Position numbers and translations under genes: made by a program. Source: Syngnathus acus (Eukaryota; Chordata; Actinopteri; Syngnathiformes; Syngnathidae). Taken from it: a DNA stretch of 64,000 bases. The stretch covers positions 12,277,384 to 12,341,383 of the forward strand of contig NC_051087.1 of the NCBI RefSeq assembly GCF_901709675.1. Reading direction: 5' to 3'. Of this stretch, positions 1 through 10,373 are shown in pieces. How positions within the stretch are numbered: position 1 is the first letter of the stretch; every line of letters begins with the position of its first letter. The notes beneath the pieces were generated by a model. That model saw only the letters and a list, made by a program, of their open reading frames with translations. It was not told the origin of the DNA and made no database searches.

Positions 1-564
1 CACATATATGTCAACGACCTTTATGTACAGTTAAGTAAGTGCCTCTCACAAGCTTTGATGATGCCTGTGAAGAGAATGGTCCACAACACGTGTTAGCAAG
101 AATAAACGAAAACATGTCCATTCAACTGTACAGGTGGGTATTCCAGAAAGCAGGCGAGCGTACCATCGCACGGTCAGAGAAGGTGATTAAACGTGCCGAA
201 GAAATTTGCCTGTTAGAGACGACTTACCGCGATCAATCAATTGTTACGTCTTCACTCGGCGTTGACTGCTAATTCTGATGACGCGCACTGGTTTGAGATC
301 AGAAAACATAAAACATCGAGATCAAACTAATCATTCTTCACGTGGGCGAAGCGTCTCAAAATAAATGACATTGATTGGATAGAAGGCCGGAAGTTGAATG
401 AACGTCAAGTTGAAGCTGGTGCTACCTCGCCGTAAAACAAAACGAAGGAGAAAATGATGTAACTTCCCGTTCACGAACGAGTCGTGAATTGCATTTCCCG
501 TTCACCAACGAACGAATCTGTGAGTGAATAAATCACTCATTGAGTGAATCACTCACGGAGTGAC
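1..564. other. Unassigned sequence with a short open frame and repeated gtgagtgaatcac motifs
   Basis: A 77-codon open frame (39-272, +) has no family I recognise and no clear start or splice context; it may be a remnant of a transposon or of an exon. From about 465 to 560 the sequence is built from short repeated and inverted motifs (cccgttcac, gtgagtgaat, atcactca) that run up to the first hAT element. I find no RNA gene or promoter here. Confidence 0.3.
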
Positions 565-1389
565 CAGTGGTCCCCAACCACCGGGCCGCGGACCAGTACC
601 AGTCCGTGAATATATATATATATATATATATTAGGGGTGTAACGATTCATCGATACACATCGATTAATCGATATAATGCTCTACGATTTATTGGCATCGA
701 TGCTAAACGTAAACATCGATTTATATCGCCGTGTTTGACCTCGGACATTAGACGCGACTTTATTTTGAAATCCAGTTCATTGTTGCTTGCTTCCTCTTTC
801 CGGGAGCAGTACGTGTTGTGTTGTGAGCAGAGCAGGCACGTGAAAGGGGAGCCGACAACTACGCGGCTCCTGGGCTGGTGCTATGGCTAGTGTCCAAGAA
901 GACGAGGAAATTCGCTCCCCTTTGGGCTTCAAGTCATTCGTTTGGAAGCACTTTGGATTCCAAAGAAAAGATGGCTCAACGGACAATTAAAATTATTGTA
1001 AATAAATAGTTCAGTAATGCACTTTAAAGTTAATGGTATTCCAAAAAAAGAAAGAATATTCATTTTTCTTTACTTATATGAGAAAAAATATAGGAATTTG
1101 ATCAAGTTCAGTGTTAAAATAAGCACTTTGTATACTACAATACTCTTGTAATTTCCTAAATAAAGAGTTTGCAGTACCTTGTTGATTTTGCGTATGAATT
1201 GTTATAAATCAGGATATTGTTCTATATTTTTTATTTAAAAAATAAAAATATCGATCGTGGAGCACTATATCGTGATGTATCGTGAATGAATCACAGCAGG
1301 CTTTAAGATATCGGCAAATATCGTATCGTGAATCTTTGTATCGATATGATATCGTATCGTGACAAAACCCGCGATTTACACCCCTAATA

Positions 1390-1420
<31 letters not shown>

Positions 1421-1727
1421 TTCTATCGACGATCAATTAATTCAGGTCAAGACGCTCGTCCCGGTCACGTGACATGTTTCCCCAGTCGAGCCCGCAAAGC
1501 TAGCAAAAATGAGTAAGAATTTATTTTGAAAAATATAAAAAAAAAAAAGGCGATTCTCAGTACTTCTTGTTGGTTACTTCGAGGATTTCACTTATCGCGG
1601 GTGGTTTTTGGAAGGGATTACTGTATTTATTTATATAAATGTATTATTTATTTATATAAAGGCCGGTCCGCGGAAATATTTCTGACACGTAACCGGTCCG
1701 TGGCGCAAAAAAGGTTGGGGACCACTG
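565..1727 (+). mobile_element. hAT-type non-autonomous element (CAGTGGTCCCCAACC ends), copy 1, carrying a nested second hAT
   Basis: The ends are cagtggtccccaacc and its inverse ggttggggaccactg. Both sub-terminal GC-rich blocks (ccgggccgcgg; ccggtccgtggcgc) match the other copies at 36217, 42413 and 43435. The 8 bases outside each end are ggagtgac and ctctagac. They do not match, unlike the other copies, which have perfect 8-bp duplications. The body is interrupted by a different hAT element at 632-1386 that sits in an AT repeat. The interior to the right of that insert also differs from its sister copies, so this is an old or rearranged copy. It shows no coding capacity of its own. Confidence 0.8.
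632..1386 (+). mobile_element. hAT element with TAGGGGTGTAA ends, BED-finger remnant (copy A)
   Basis: The terminal inverted repeats are taggggtgtaa and ttacacccc(ta). A second copy at 45226-45983 has an 8-bp target duplication, the hAT hallmark. Inside is a 36-codon frame (883-990, +) starting MASVQEDEEI with a SFVWKHFGF motif. This resembles the beginning of a BED zinc finger as found at the N terminus of hAT/ZBED transposases; the frame stops right after it. The rest of the transposase is absent, so this is an internally deleted, non-autonomous derivative. Sub-terminal sequence is rich in atcgat/gatatcg motifs that repeat in both orientations. It is inserted in an (AT)n tract, so its own target duplication cannot be read. 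Confidence 0.8.
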
Positions 1728-1739
1728 CTCTAGACTACC

Positions 1740-2340
1740 TGTCACAATATACATGTGCTTGATGAGACATTTATTTGTCGTGTTACCAAGTTTGCTTCCA
1801 AGTAGCTGCTACAGAGACAGATGGTGATACTCAGACTTTTTTATTTCACAATGCTTCAACGTCGCAAAGACACAGACACGGGTTCGGGCTCTACTCTGAG
1901 CATTGTCCTGGGCCAAACAGTCCTAATATATGTCATAATAAACATTATTCCATCATTGCATTGTAGTTACAGCCACACTTTGAGAAGTAGCCGTTAACAG
2001 CTAATATTGTTTCTCAAATCTGCTTTTTAGCGCTTATTCAAGAAATGGCTGGGCGTTTGCTTTGTAAATATTGACAAAAATAATGTTACTCATTTTCCAA
2101 AAGCTGGCTAAGGAACTGAAGAATTATCAATTATTTTGATCCAAAATAATAGATGGTCAAGTAAATAGTACTTACCAAGGATGAGTTTGGTTCCTTCTTC
2201 AGCGAACATCCACCACAGTGATGCAAAGCGGTGAGCCGTCCGTACAAAAACTCATCTACTGTCAATGAGCAATGATTTGCTGTAATACCGAGTACAAGTC
2301 CAAACAACAGGAAGTGGCGGCCTCGCACTTTCACAAAGGC
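1740..2340. other. Non-coding stretch, no recognised feature
   Basis: This is AT-rich unique-looking sequence between the hAT nest and the immunoglobulin promoter-like block. The short frames here have no family resemblance, and I see no splice-flanked exon. Confidence 0.4.
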
Positions 2341-2390
2341 AGGTGCGCTGGCAGCTTCATTTGCATGCGCCTCTGCCATCTCTAAAACAT
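2325..2390 (+). promoter_or_regulatory. Orphan immunoglobulin-type promoter copy with ATTTGCAT octamer
   Basis: The octamer ATTTGCAT is at 2359-2366 within a block (ctttcacaaaggcag...cagcttcatttgcatg) that closely matches the block at 2640-2695 in front of the light-chain V segment. Octamers of this form drive Ig light-chain V promoters through Oct factors. No leader or V exon follows this copy, so I infer a leftover promoter from a duplicated and lost V segment. Confidence 0.5.
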
Positions 2391-2671
2391 GATGAATCAG
2401 CTCAAAAAATATTTTTGCTCTCCAAGACCACCACAATGGCCAACACTGGAAATGTTAATTGTATTTCTTTCAGTAATTCTCTCACATGCTACAAGAGGGC
2501 GGCTGCGTAATAATAGTGGAACTTGTCCAACACTAGCAGAGAATCATGGCTCTAAAATTTAGAGTCTAAATTGACAATTGTTTTCGCGCGCTACCCCGAT
2601 GAAGATGATTGTGAGTAAAGGAGGAAGCGATGTCTTCTCGCTTTCACAAAGCCAGCTGCGTTCGCAGCCTC

Positions 2672-2679
2672 ATTTGCAT
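2672..2679 (+). promoter_or_regulatory. Ig light-chain V promoter octamer ATTTGCAT
   Basis: There is a perfect octamer about 72 bases upstream of the leader ATG at 2751, in the orientation and spacing usual for VL promoters. It supports reading the downstream leader exon as a genuine VL unit. Confidence 0.75.
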
Positions 2680-2750
2680 GAGCTTCTGCGCTTCTTCAAA
2701 AAGTCTGCAGCACTCCTTTTGCGCAAACACCACTCGCACTACGAGTCAGG

Positions 2751-3198
2751 ATGTGGTCTTCCGCACTTGCGCTTGTCCTTTGGGCTCTGCTGATTCCTGG
2801 TGAGACTCTTTGAAACTTGGTGTCAGAGCAGAATATTTCATAGGAATGACTAGTTTGACTTGACATTTGGTGGGTTCTCATTCATCTCATTTCAGGATCT
2901 TCTGCCCAGAATTTTCTGAGGCAGACGGACAAACTCATGCCTGTCTCTCTCGGAGGAAGCGTGACCATCAGGGCCAAAGGGAGTCAAAACATTGGTAACT
3001 TTCTCAGTTGGTACCAAGTGAAACCTGGACAGGCTCCCAAACTGCTCATCTACGGCTCATCATCAAGATTCTCAGACGCGCCATCTCGATTCAGCGGCAC
3101 TCGATCCGGGTCTGACTACACTCTGACCATCAGTGGTGTCCAGAGAGATGACCTGGCCGAATACTACTGTTTCGCCTACTACGGCAGTGACAGGTCGA
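2751..3198 (+). pseudogene. Immunoglobulin light-chain V segment (kappa-like RSS), probably non-functional
   Basis: Two exons are visible. The leader (2751-2799, MWSSALALVLWALLIP) has a GT donor at 2800. After an intron ending ttttcag-type at 2895, the V exon runs 2896-3198. It encodes framework landmarks in order: [18 protein letters not shown], a [16 protein letters not shown] stretch, then [13 protein letters not shown]. The first conserved intradomain cysteine (IMGT C23) should lie in VTIxC, but the sequence reads VTIRAK, with alanine. The disulphide of the V domain therefore cannot form, so the segment is likely a pseudogene or is altered by editing/conversion. The signal peptide, intron position, octamer and RSS are otherwise intact. 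The frame hits a stop inside the RSS, as expected for an unrearranged V. No J or C segment is seen in this window. Confidence 0.85.
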
Positions 3199-3226
3199 CA
3201 CGGTGACTCAGAGACGTACAAAAACC
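3199..3226 (+). promoter_or_regulatory. V(D)J recombination signal sequence with 12-bp spacer
   Basis: The heptamer CACGGTG (3199-3205, one mismatch to CACAGTG), 12-base spacer (3206-3217) and perfect nonamer ACAAAAACC (3218-3226) directly follow the V exon. A 12-bp spacer on the V side is the kappa-type arrangement, also used by most teleost light-chain loci. The third heptamer position bases CAC are intact, so the signal could still be cut by RAG. Confidence 0.85.
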
Positions 3227-3404
3227 TCCTTGGACTTTTGAGGGAAGTGAAAGTGGTCTGTAGAAGGTGGCAAGTGAAAAGCAGAAGACAGAAGAATGCT
3301 CAACATAACCGGTCAGAATTCAAGTTTAATTCAAGACTATTTATGTCTATTCCACTATTTATTACAATATAACATGTAAAAAAATATCCTCATAAAAATA
3401 CACA

Positions 3405-3720
3405 TCACCACAAATTTTCTAGTGATGGGGGGGCTTTAGCTGTCACAACAGTAACATTGTGCCCGAGGGGGATTACATACAGGTTATTGGATTGGTGCCG
3501 AGTGACGTTGGTGGACATCGTTAAGAGAGACAAGTTCAGGACGGTGGTGGCACCGTGACGTAGCTTGATAAGGCATCCTGCAGGGATAACTGGGTTTGCG
3601 TGGGGGAGTGGCATGGAAATTCTGTTATTTGCCACCACCAGTTGACTGTAAAACTTCAGGCCCCATGGCCAAGGTGTGCATACAATGTCGACTGAACCAA
3701 ACCACGGAATCAGAATGTTT
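3405..3720 (-). other. Unidentified open frame of about 100 codons
   Basis: On the minus strand a frame stays open from about 3720 to 3405. It contains protein-like sequence (ILIPWFGSVDIV, then WPWGLKFYSQLVVANNRIS, then LGHNVTVVTAK). It has a balanced composition and several possible N-glycosylation sites (NVT, NLS), and it is more protein-like than the AT-rich DNA around it. I do not recognise the family. It has no clear start codon or flanking splice sites. It may be an exon or a fossil of a transposon or viral gene. Confidence 0.3.
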
Positions 3721-3729
3721 TTATTATGT

Positions 3730-6700
3730 TTAATTCTTTATTATTATTATTATTATTTAATTTGTATTATATAATATTCTCACACTTCTACTGTAGGGAG
3801 TGTTTTAGTGTATTGTTTGCTCTCATTTGGGGTACTAGATTTAGATTTACTGGGCCAGTATGAACCAATTACATCGAGTCCACATCCAATTTTCATGTTA
3901 ACTCCCTCCAGTGCATGATCAAGACCATTAAATCTCCAGGGGTCATTTGGATCCTGTGTTCTGATGTAAGAGTTCTATCCGCACGTCATTAGAGGGACAG
4001 GGAAAGGGCTTCTCTTCAGTGACACAATGATGCGCAGACTAAACAAGAAGTTTTGACAATTTCGATGTTGACCTAAGAAATGTACCAAGGCTACTCAGAA
4101 AAACTGTAGGTTAACAATTGTAATGTAGCATACATTCCACAAGGTGTCAGGAATACTATGAGAAGAACAGGCTGGGCCTTTTTTTGTGGAGTCTGCATAA
4201 TAATGTGATTTCGTTGAAGGTGAATATTTATAAGACAGCCCTGTGAGTGACAGATGCCTGCCTTCTAGTTTGTCAGCCTCCACGGGGAGAAATATACATG
4301 TACTAAGTATATGACAAGTTTATTTTCGAAATGTGCTCTGCATCAAAACTTGCCATTTTGTTTGAACCTACACTGAATGTGATGTAAATGATTACAACCT
4401 TCATGTGGTTACTCTCATCACTGTCATCATGACTCCTGCCCCCACACAGGACACGTGCACATTCCTGTCATACTTAAACCATTCTTTAATCTGAATTGGG
4501 CAAATATGTCCAAATTAATAAATCATATTCTATTATTTACACAACATTAATAATACCTTGTCAATCTTTTGTGTGACTTCTAAGGTATGTGACAATCATC
4601 CCTGCTCAGAAGCTTTCAAATAGTTGCAAAATCCTTTTGAATCCCAGCATAAAGTTAGGGTGTGTTTTTATATTTACCAAAGGTTAGGGTCTGATTTTTT
4701 TTTTTTTTTTCACCAGTCAAGCAACACCTTTGCCAAGTAGGCCCTGCCACTCATTGTTGAGGCCATTTATATCCTCTGTAAGGGATGTGTGTCTATGTGA
4801 TTGTCTAATACTTCCCAGCACTTCATTTATAGAGTATTTGGACTGATTTTTATTTGGTATTGTTTTCCTTTTCAACGTATATCAAGTGTAACTGTTTTTG
4901 TTCTTCTTGCAGAGGCTCGGTCGCCCCCAACTTCACCCCCTGCTCATGCATACTCGCACTCACATGCAAACGCGTGGCTCGGTGAGTGGAAAAGTACTAG
5001 ACGAAGCTGCTCTGGGAGTGTGCATGTACTATCACAAACCAGTGGCAGTCTCCTTGTCTATCTACACGTAGAGGAATAACATCAACTGTTGATTAGTCCT
5101 CTCAAGGGCAACTTCAATTTGACACTATTACAGTATATTGAAGCTATGCACAGACTGGCAATTGGATGCAATGTTTCAGGGGCCAGGAATGAATGATGTC
5201 TCGGGTTGTTAAACAGTCCCGTACCTTGCTCGAGAGCACCTCGACAGTCCCCATACAGCAAACTGGCATTTCTCCAGCCATCTATATTTTATCTCCTGTT
5301 ATTCCCATACAATGTTTCATTGCAGTAACTGATCTGACACCCACTGGATGGTTCCAAAGCATTTACAGACAACTTTTGTCAGCAAAGGTCCAAAGATAGA
5401 GCAGATATTAAGCATAGCATATGAATCAGTGATAAAAACAGATGTTAACGACACTTTACCAAAAGACAGATCATTTGGCCAAGACAGACAGCAAAGTGTG
5501 TCAAGGCAGATTTGCATTAACCGGCAGCAGAAAAAGTACAGTACACGGTCATAAGTCACCTTGTAGGTGAATGAAAACGGCCTTATGCTAGTCATTCCTA
5601 GAATTCTGTATACGATACTCGGAGCCGGTGGAGCTGTGCCAAAGCTGACAGGAAGAGAGTGTTGCATAGACTCACTGCCAAAAAGGACAAGTTAGAATGT
5701 TTTTGAAGGGTATACCTTCACATTATGGATAATGTGATGTTATTGTTCTGCTCCAGAATACATTTCTGTCTTTTTGACACTTTGAAAAAAAATTGTCTTT
5801 GTCTCTCTCTTATTAGTGGCAATAATTGTACGTGGAGAAATTTAACATGCATTATTCATATGACTTTCACACCATAAACTGGAGTGAAGAAATTAGTATG
5901 TTAAGAAACAGACAATAATGCAGAAACAACACATTTCATCATTCTGTAAGTGTCTAATCAGATTGTACTGATGTAAGGATCATAAGGTTACCTAACAGAA
6001 TCATCACGCAGTCTTCATTTTTTAATCATCTTACTCCATAATCAGGGTTTTCTGTATGGAGACAATTGTTTCTTTTCTGTGACCAGAGAGTGAATTAATG
6101 GTTGGAAGATTAATATAAATATTGATCTAAGAGGGTTTGAAAGGACTACGTGAGTGTAGAAAAGAAGGCATGAGTGGGGTTGTGTCCTCTCCAAGAAGGT
6201 CTTGGCATGACTCAGATGTCAGGTCTCAAATGACTGAATGAGTGGGTGTCAGCTTTTGTCAGATCAACTGCACGATTAGCGAGCATAAATAAGAGGTCAT
6301 CAGCACGGCTTGTCCAAGTGTATCAAATGATAACAATAAAAATGGAAAACTAAAGTTTGAAAATGTGTCATAGGATTTATGAATTAATGAAGCTGAAAAA
6401 CACCACCCTGACTATGAAAAAAAAATATTTTCAGTGCCGCTCGTGGTCATAAGGACCTTCAACCTAAAATGTGCTACGGCACACTGTCAACCTAAAGCTA
6501 TGATGGAGTGCCACAAGTAAGCAATTAGGCAAAGTCATTAGAGACGTGAAAAACATTCTCAGCCTTTCAGGTGCTGAGCTCGGCAGTCAACTCATCTGCG
6601 GACATGTGTTTTACGTTAGAGGTGCATCTTACATGATCCATATGTTGCCATACTTTCTGGGATGACATGTAACTTTTTCCACTGAGGTGGGAACATATGT

Positions 6701-7480
6701 GGATTTTGACCTATTTATGTCATTGTTTTGTGACCAAACTTAATAACTAATTTTACAGCTGAGCGGTCTCAGACGGCAAGTCATTAACCAGCAGAAGAAT
6801 AAGGCCAAAAAACGTATACTCAACAAGTGTGGGTGAAGAGGATACGGCAATGGACAACACCGTTAATGAGTTTTACTGGACTATTTTTGTGTAAAATTCA
6901 TACCCTATCCAAAACAGGGACAGTACAGAGACCAGTCATTACCACGTCGGCCTTTCATTCTTCAAATCGGGGCTGGCGTTTCCTGTGTGGGGCAAGTGCA
7001 GGGAGAACACTTGCAAGGGTTATGCCAGCTGCCTCTAACAATCCAAAAACATGTATAGCAGGTTAAATGAAGACCTTCAACTGTTGGTAAGTGTCGTCAC
7101 CAGTGTGAATGTGTGTGAATCTAAAGGTGTCGTGTGTCAAACTCATTTTTGCCGCGGGCCGCATTGTAGTGCCCCCCCGGGCCTTGAGTTTGACACCTGA
7201 TATACGGCCTCTCGCCCAGGTTTCAGTTCCCCGGCTGCCTCAAAAAAAAAAAAAAAAAATTGTGGTGCCCCTCAAAGTCCTGTGCCCTTTGCATTTGGCT
7301 TTATGGCCTACGTATATAGTGTTTGATCCTGCAAGAAAATACAATATTTGAAGACTCTAACTCATAATTTAGCTAGGTTTTGAATAATTTGGTTCTTAGC
7401 AGTAAATGTTCTTTTAAAGCCAAATCAAACCTGTAATTGTACATAGAAAATGTATGTCAATATTATATGTGTTATTTTTA
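3730..7480. other. Long non-coding stretch; one exon-like block
   Basis: This is mostly AT-rich unique-looking DNA. The one notable piece is 4913-4981. Those 69 bases are preceded by a strong acceptor (tttttgttcttcttgcag) and followed by a consensus donor (gtgagt), with an open proline/histidine-rich frame (RSPPTSPPAHAYSHSH). It could be a small exon, but nothing near it pairs with it. A minute hAT-like remnant with both ends (gtgtcaaactc ... gagtttgacacc) lies at about 7129-7200. A (T)16 run lies near 4700. Confidence 0.35.
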
Positions 7481-7489
7481 CATATTACC

Positions 7490-7564
7490 GTAATTTTCGG
7501 ACTATAAGTCGCGTTTTCTTTCATAGTTTGGGTGGGGGGGCGACTTATAATAAGGAGCGACTTA
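7490..7564 (-). mobile_element. Fragment of the CGGACTATAAGTCGC TIR element, cut by Tc1
   Basis: The sequence starts taccgtaattttcggactataagtcgcg, runs through catagtttgggtgggg and ends gagcgactta, where the Tc1 copy begins. It matches the right-hand end (inverted) of the element at 9326-10373. The Tc1 insertion used the TA at 7563-7564. Confidence 0.65.
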
Positions 7565-8775
7565 CAGTGCCTTGCGAAAGTATTCGGCCCCCTTGAACCT
7601 TTCAACATTTCGCGACATTTCAGGCTTCAAACATAAAGATATAAAAGTTAAATTTGTTGTCAAGAATCAACAAGTGGGACACAATCGTGAAGTGGAACAA
7701 AATTTATTGGATAATTTAAACTTTTTTAACAAATAAAAAACTGAAAAGTGGGGTGTGCAATATTATTCGGCCCCCTTGCGCTAATACTTTGTAGCGCCAC
7801 CTTTTGCTGCAATTACAGCTGCAAGTCGCTTGGGGTATGTCTCTATCAGTTTTGCACATCGAGAGACTGGAATTCTTGCCCATTCTTCCTTGCAAAACAG
7901 CTCGAGCTCAGTGAGGTTGGATGGAGAGCGTTTGTGAACAGCAGTCTTCAGCTCTTTCCACAGATTCTCGATTGGATTCAGGTCTGGACTTTGACTTGGC
8001 CATTCTAACACCTGGATACGTCTATTTGTGAACCATTCCATTGTAGATTTGGCTTTATGTTTTGGATCATTGTCCTGTTGGAAGATAAATCTCCGTCCCA
8101 GTCTCAGGTCTTTTGCAGACTCCAACAGGTTTTCTTCCAGAATGGTCCTGTATTTGGCTCCATCCATCTTCCCATCAATTTTAGCCATCTTCCCTGTCCC
8201 TGCTGAAGAAAAGCAGGCCCAAACCATGATGCTGCCACCATCATGTTTGACAGTGGGGATGGTGTGTTCAGGGTGATGAGCTGTGTTGCTTTTACGCCAA
8301 ACATATCGTTTTGCATTGTGGCCAAAAAGTTCGATTTTGGTTTCATCTGACCAGAGCACCTTCTTCCGCATGTTTGGTGTGTCTCCCAGGTGGCTTGTGG
8401 CAAACTTTAAACGAGACTTTTTATGGATATCTTTGAGAAATGGCTTTCTTCTTGCCACTCTTCCATAAAGGCCAGATTTGTGCAGTGCACGACTGATTGT
8501 TGTCCTATGGACAGACTCTCCCACCTCAGCTGTAGTTATCTGCAGTTCATCCAGAGTGATCATGGGCCTCTTGGCTGCATCTCTGATCAGTCTTCTCCTT
8601 GTTTGAGATGAAAGTTTGGAGGGACGGCCGGGTCTTGGTAGATTTGCAGTGGTCTGATACTCCTTCCATTTCAATATAATTGCTTGCACAGTGCTCCTTG
8701 AGATGTTTAAAGCTTGGGAAATCTTTTTGTATCCAAATCCGGCTTTAAACTTCTCCACAACAGTATCTCGGACAA
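7565..8775 (-). mobile_element. Tc1/mariner element, one end intact, other end lost
   Basis: The left end begins right after a TA dinucleotide with cagtgccttgcgaaagtatt, a terminal repeat common in fish Tc1 copies. The transposase reads inward on the minus strand. The opposite terminal repeat is not found: the match stops at about 8775, where the sequence becomes unrelated. The copy is therefore a one-ended fossil that could not be excised by its own transposase. A lone copy of the same terminal repeat lies at 59557-59623. Confidence 0.9.
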
Positions 8776-8800
8776 ATTCACAAACGTGCTGAATCAGTCC
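7781..8800 (-). pseudogene. Tc1 transposase (DD34E), N-terminally truncated
   Basis: About 330 codons of transposase are open to the stop at 7781-7783 (C-terminus GGATKY). In order they hold: a paired-type helix-turn-helix (KFKAGFGYKKISQALNIS), a second HTH with a GRPSKLS linker (AT-hook-like), and a DDE catalytic core. The acidic residues are in LWSDETK, QQDNDPKH and PIENLWKE. These are the usual DD34E spacing and motifs of Tc1 enzymes that cut and paste DNA at TA. The first dozen or so residues and the start codon are missing, because the element breaks at about 8775. The upstream codons that stay in frame (to 8959) are unrelated DNA. The catalytic core has no internal stop. Confidence 0.9.
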
Positions 8801-9325
8801 ATTGGCCCAGCATGAAAATGACGATACACCCGCTTTTACGCGTGTTACTTTGTGGCACCAAATAATAGGTGCATCGGGGGTGAGACTACATTGTGCGGCG
8901 GCACGCCCAGACAGGTGCAACGCAGACACAAACACGGTAGACTGAACATGTCGTGGCACGAAAAGGAAGTTATGCCCAGCACACGGGCACTATTTTACTA
9001 AAATAGTGTATCATTCACTTGTACGAGACCCAAATCATATTGGTCTCAGTGAAAAAGACACATTTGCCTAATGTATACCGCAGGGAGGGCCAGATGTAAA
9101 ATGAATCAAAAGCAATGCTCGGAGGCAGGGGAGAAGGTCTAGAGCGGCTGGGTGAGTCTGCACACTAAAACTTGAGAGACTAGCCTGCATTCTGCTTACT
9201 AAAGAGACGGAAGGCAGTAACAACCCCAAAACAAACAGGATCAATATCTGCCTTGAAAAGAATGACAAAAGAACAATGCAAATGTTTCAAAATGTCATCG
9301 AGTTAACGTCTTACGCAGTTTAATC
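8776..9325. other. Unassigned sequence right of the Tc1 break
   Basis: This is unique-looking DNA between the broken Tc1 and the next TIR element. It holds a small palindrome (ctattttactaaaatag, near 8990). I see no gene. Confidence 0.4.
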
Positions 9326-10373
9326 TACCGTATTTTTCGGACTATAAGTCGCTCCGGAGTATAAATCGCACCAGCCATAAAATGCACAATAACGTGAAAA
9401 AAAACCATATATAAGTCGCTCCGGAGTATAAATCGCATTTTGGGGGGAATTTATTCGACAAAATCCAACACCAAGAACAGACATGAACGAGCAACAACAG
9501 GATAAACGATAGGTATGCTAACGTGATATAAACACAAGCGAAGAGCTGAGAACGGGCCTGACGTAACGTTCAGAGTTATCAAAAAAACTATTACATAAAT
9601 AACACGTCTATAAAACCATCTGTGTCACTCCAATTCATTAAATCCAACTCTAATCATGCCTCCAAAGGAAGCAAGTGGGAGCAGTAAAGCCATTCTAAAA
9701 CACAAAGACGCTCCTAAAGCAATGCGACAGTGAGCGCCCGGCGCGCTGCGGTTGCGCGATCGGACCAAATTAAGCTCCCTGCGCACTGAGGTCCACTTAA
9801 ATTTTGGAAAGTACATCAGGACTTTGAAAATATTTTCTAAATTTTAGCGACCGCTCTGTCACAACAATGCGACCACCGCGGTGCAGTTGCGTGGTCGGCG
9901 GCGCGCTAAGGTTGCGCGTTCGGCGGTGCGCTGCAGTTGCGCGATCGGACAAAATTAAGCTCCCTGCGCACTGAGGTCCACTTAACTCCATAACTGGAGG
10001 TGGCACTTCCAGCCACGGAGGTGTGCGTAAAAGCCATAATAGTTTTTCAAATCTTCTGTGTCACTCCAAATCATTAAATCCTTCAAACTCTTCGTCCTCC
10101 GTGTCACTTACAAACAAAGCCGCGAATGATGCCGGTAATACGTAGGGTCCTTCGTCATCTCGTGATCGAATCCTTTGTCCTTTATGTAAATAACCGCCGC
10201 GCCGCTGACGTTACTTGCAGTTAAATTACAGTAATCCCTTGCTACATCGCGGTTCGTTTATCGCGGTTTCCAAACTTGTGAAAAAATTCACATAAGTCGC
10301 TCCTGATTATAAGTCGCCCCCCCCCACCCAAACTATGAACACAACCGCGACTTATAGCCTGAAAAATACAGTA
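9326..10373 (+). mobile_element. TIR element with CGGACTATAAGTCGC ends, full-length copy
   Basis: The left end is taccgtatttttcggactat and the right end is its imperfect inverse (atagcctgaaaaatacagta). The ends contain repeated agtcgc(t/a) modules. The inside holds the shared teleost block (ttattcgacaaaatccaacacc, atgaacgagcaacaacagg) and a GC-rich core. That core has a directly repeated ~50-bp unit (gcgatcggac(c/a)aaattaagctccctgcgcactgaggtccac at ~9757 and ~9944). No transposase is visible, so it is non-autonomous; I do not know the superfamily. Related pieces are at 7490, 58495 and 61287. Confidence 0.7.

Noticed and set aside
777-986. Minus-strand open frame inside the hAT element (also 45218-45577)
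   Set aside because: It is the antisense shadow of the BED-finger frame and its 5' region; the plus-strand reading explains it.
7748-8611. Several plus-strand frames across the Tc1 copy
   Set aside because: They are antisense shadows of the transposase, with no family resemblance of their own.
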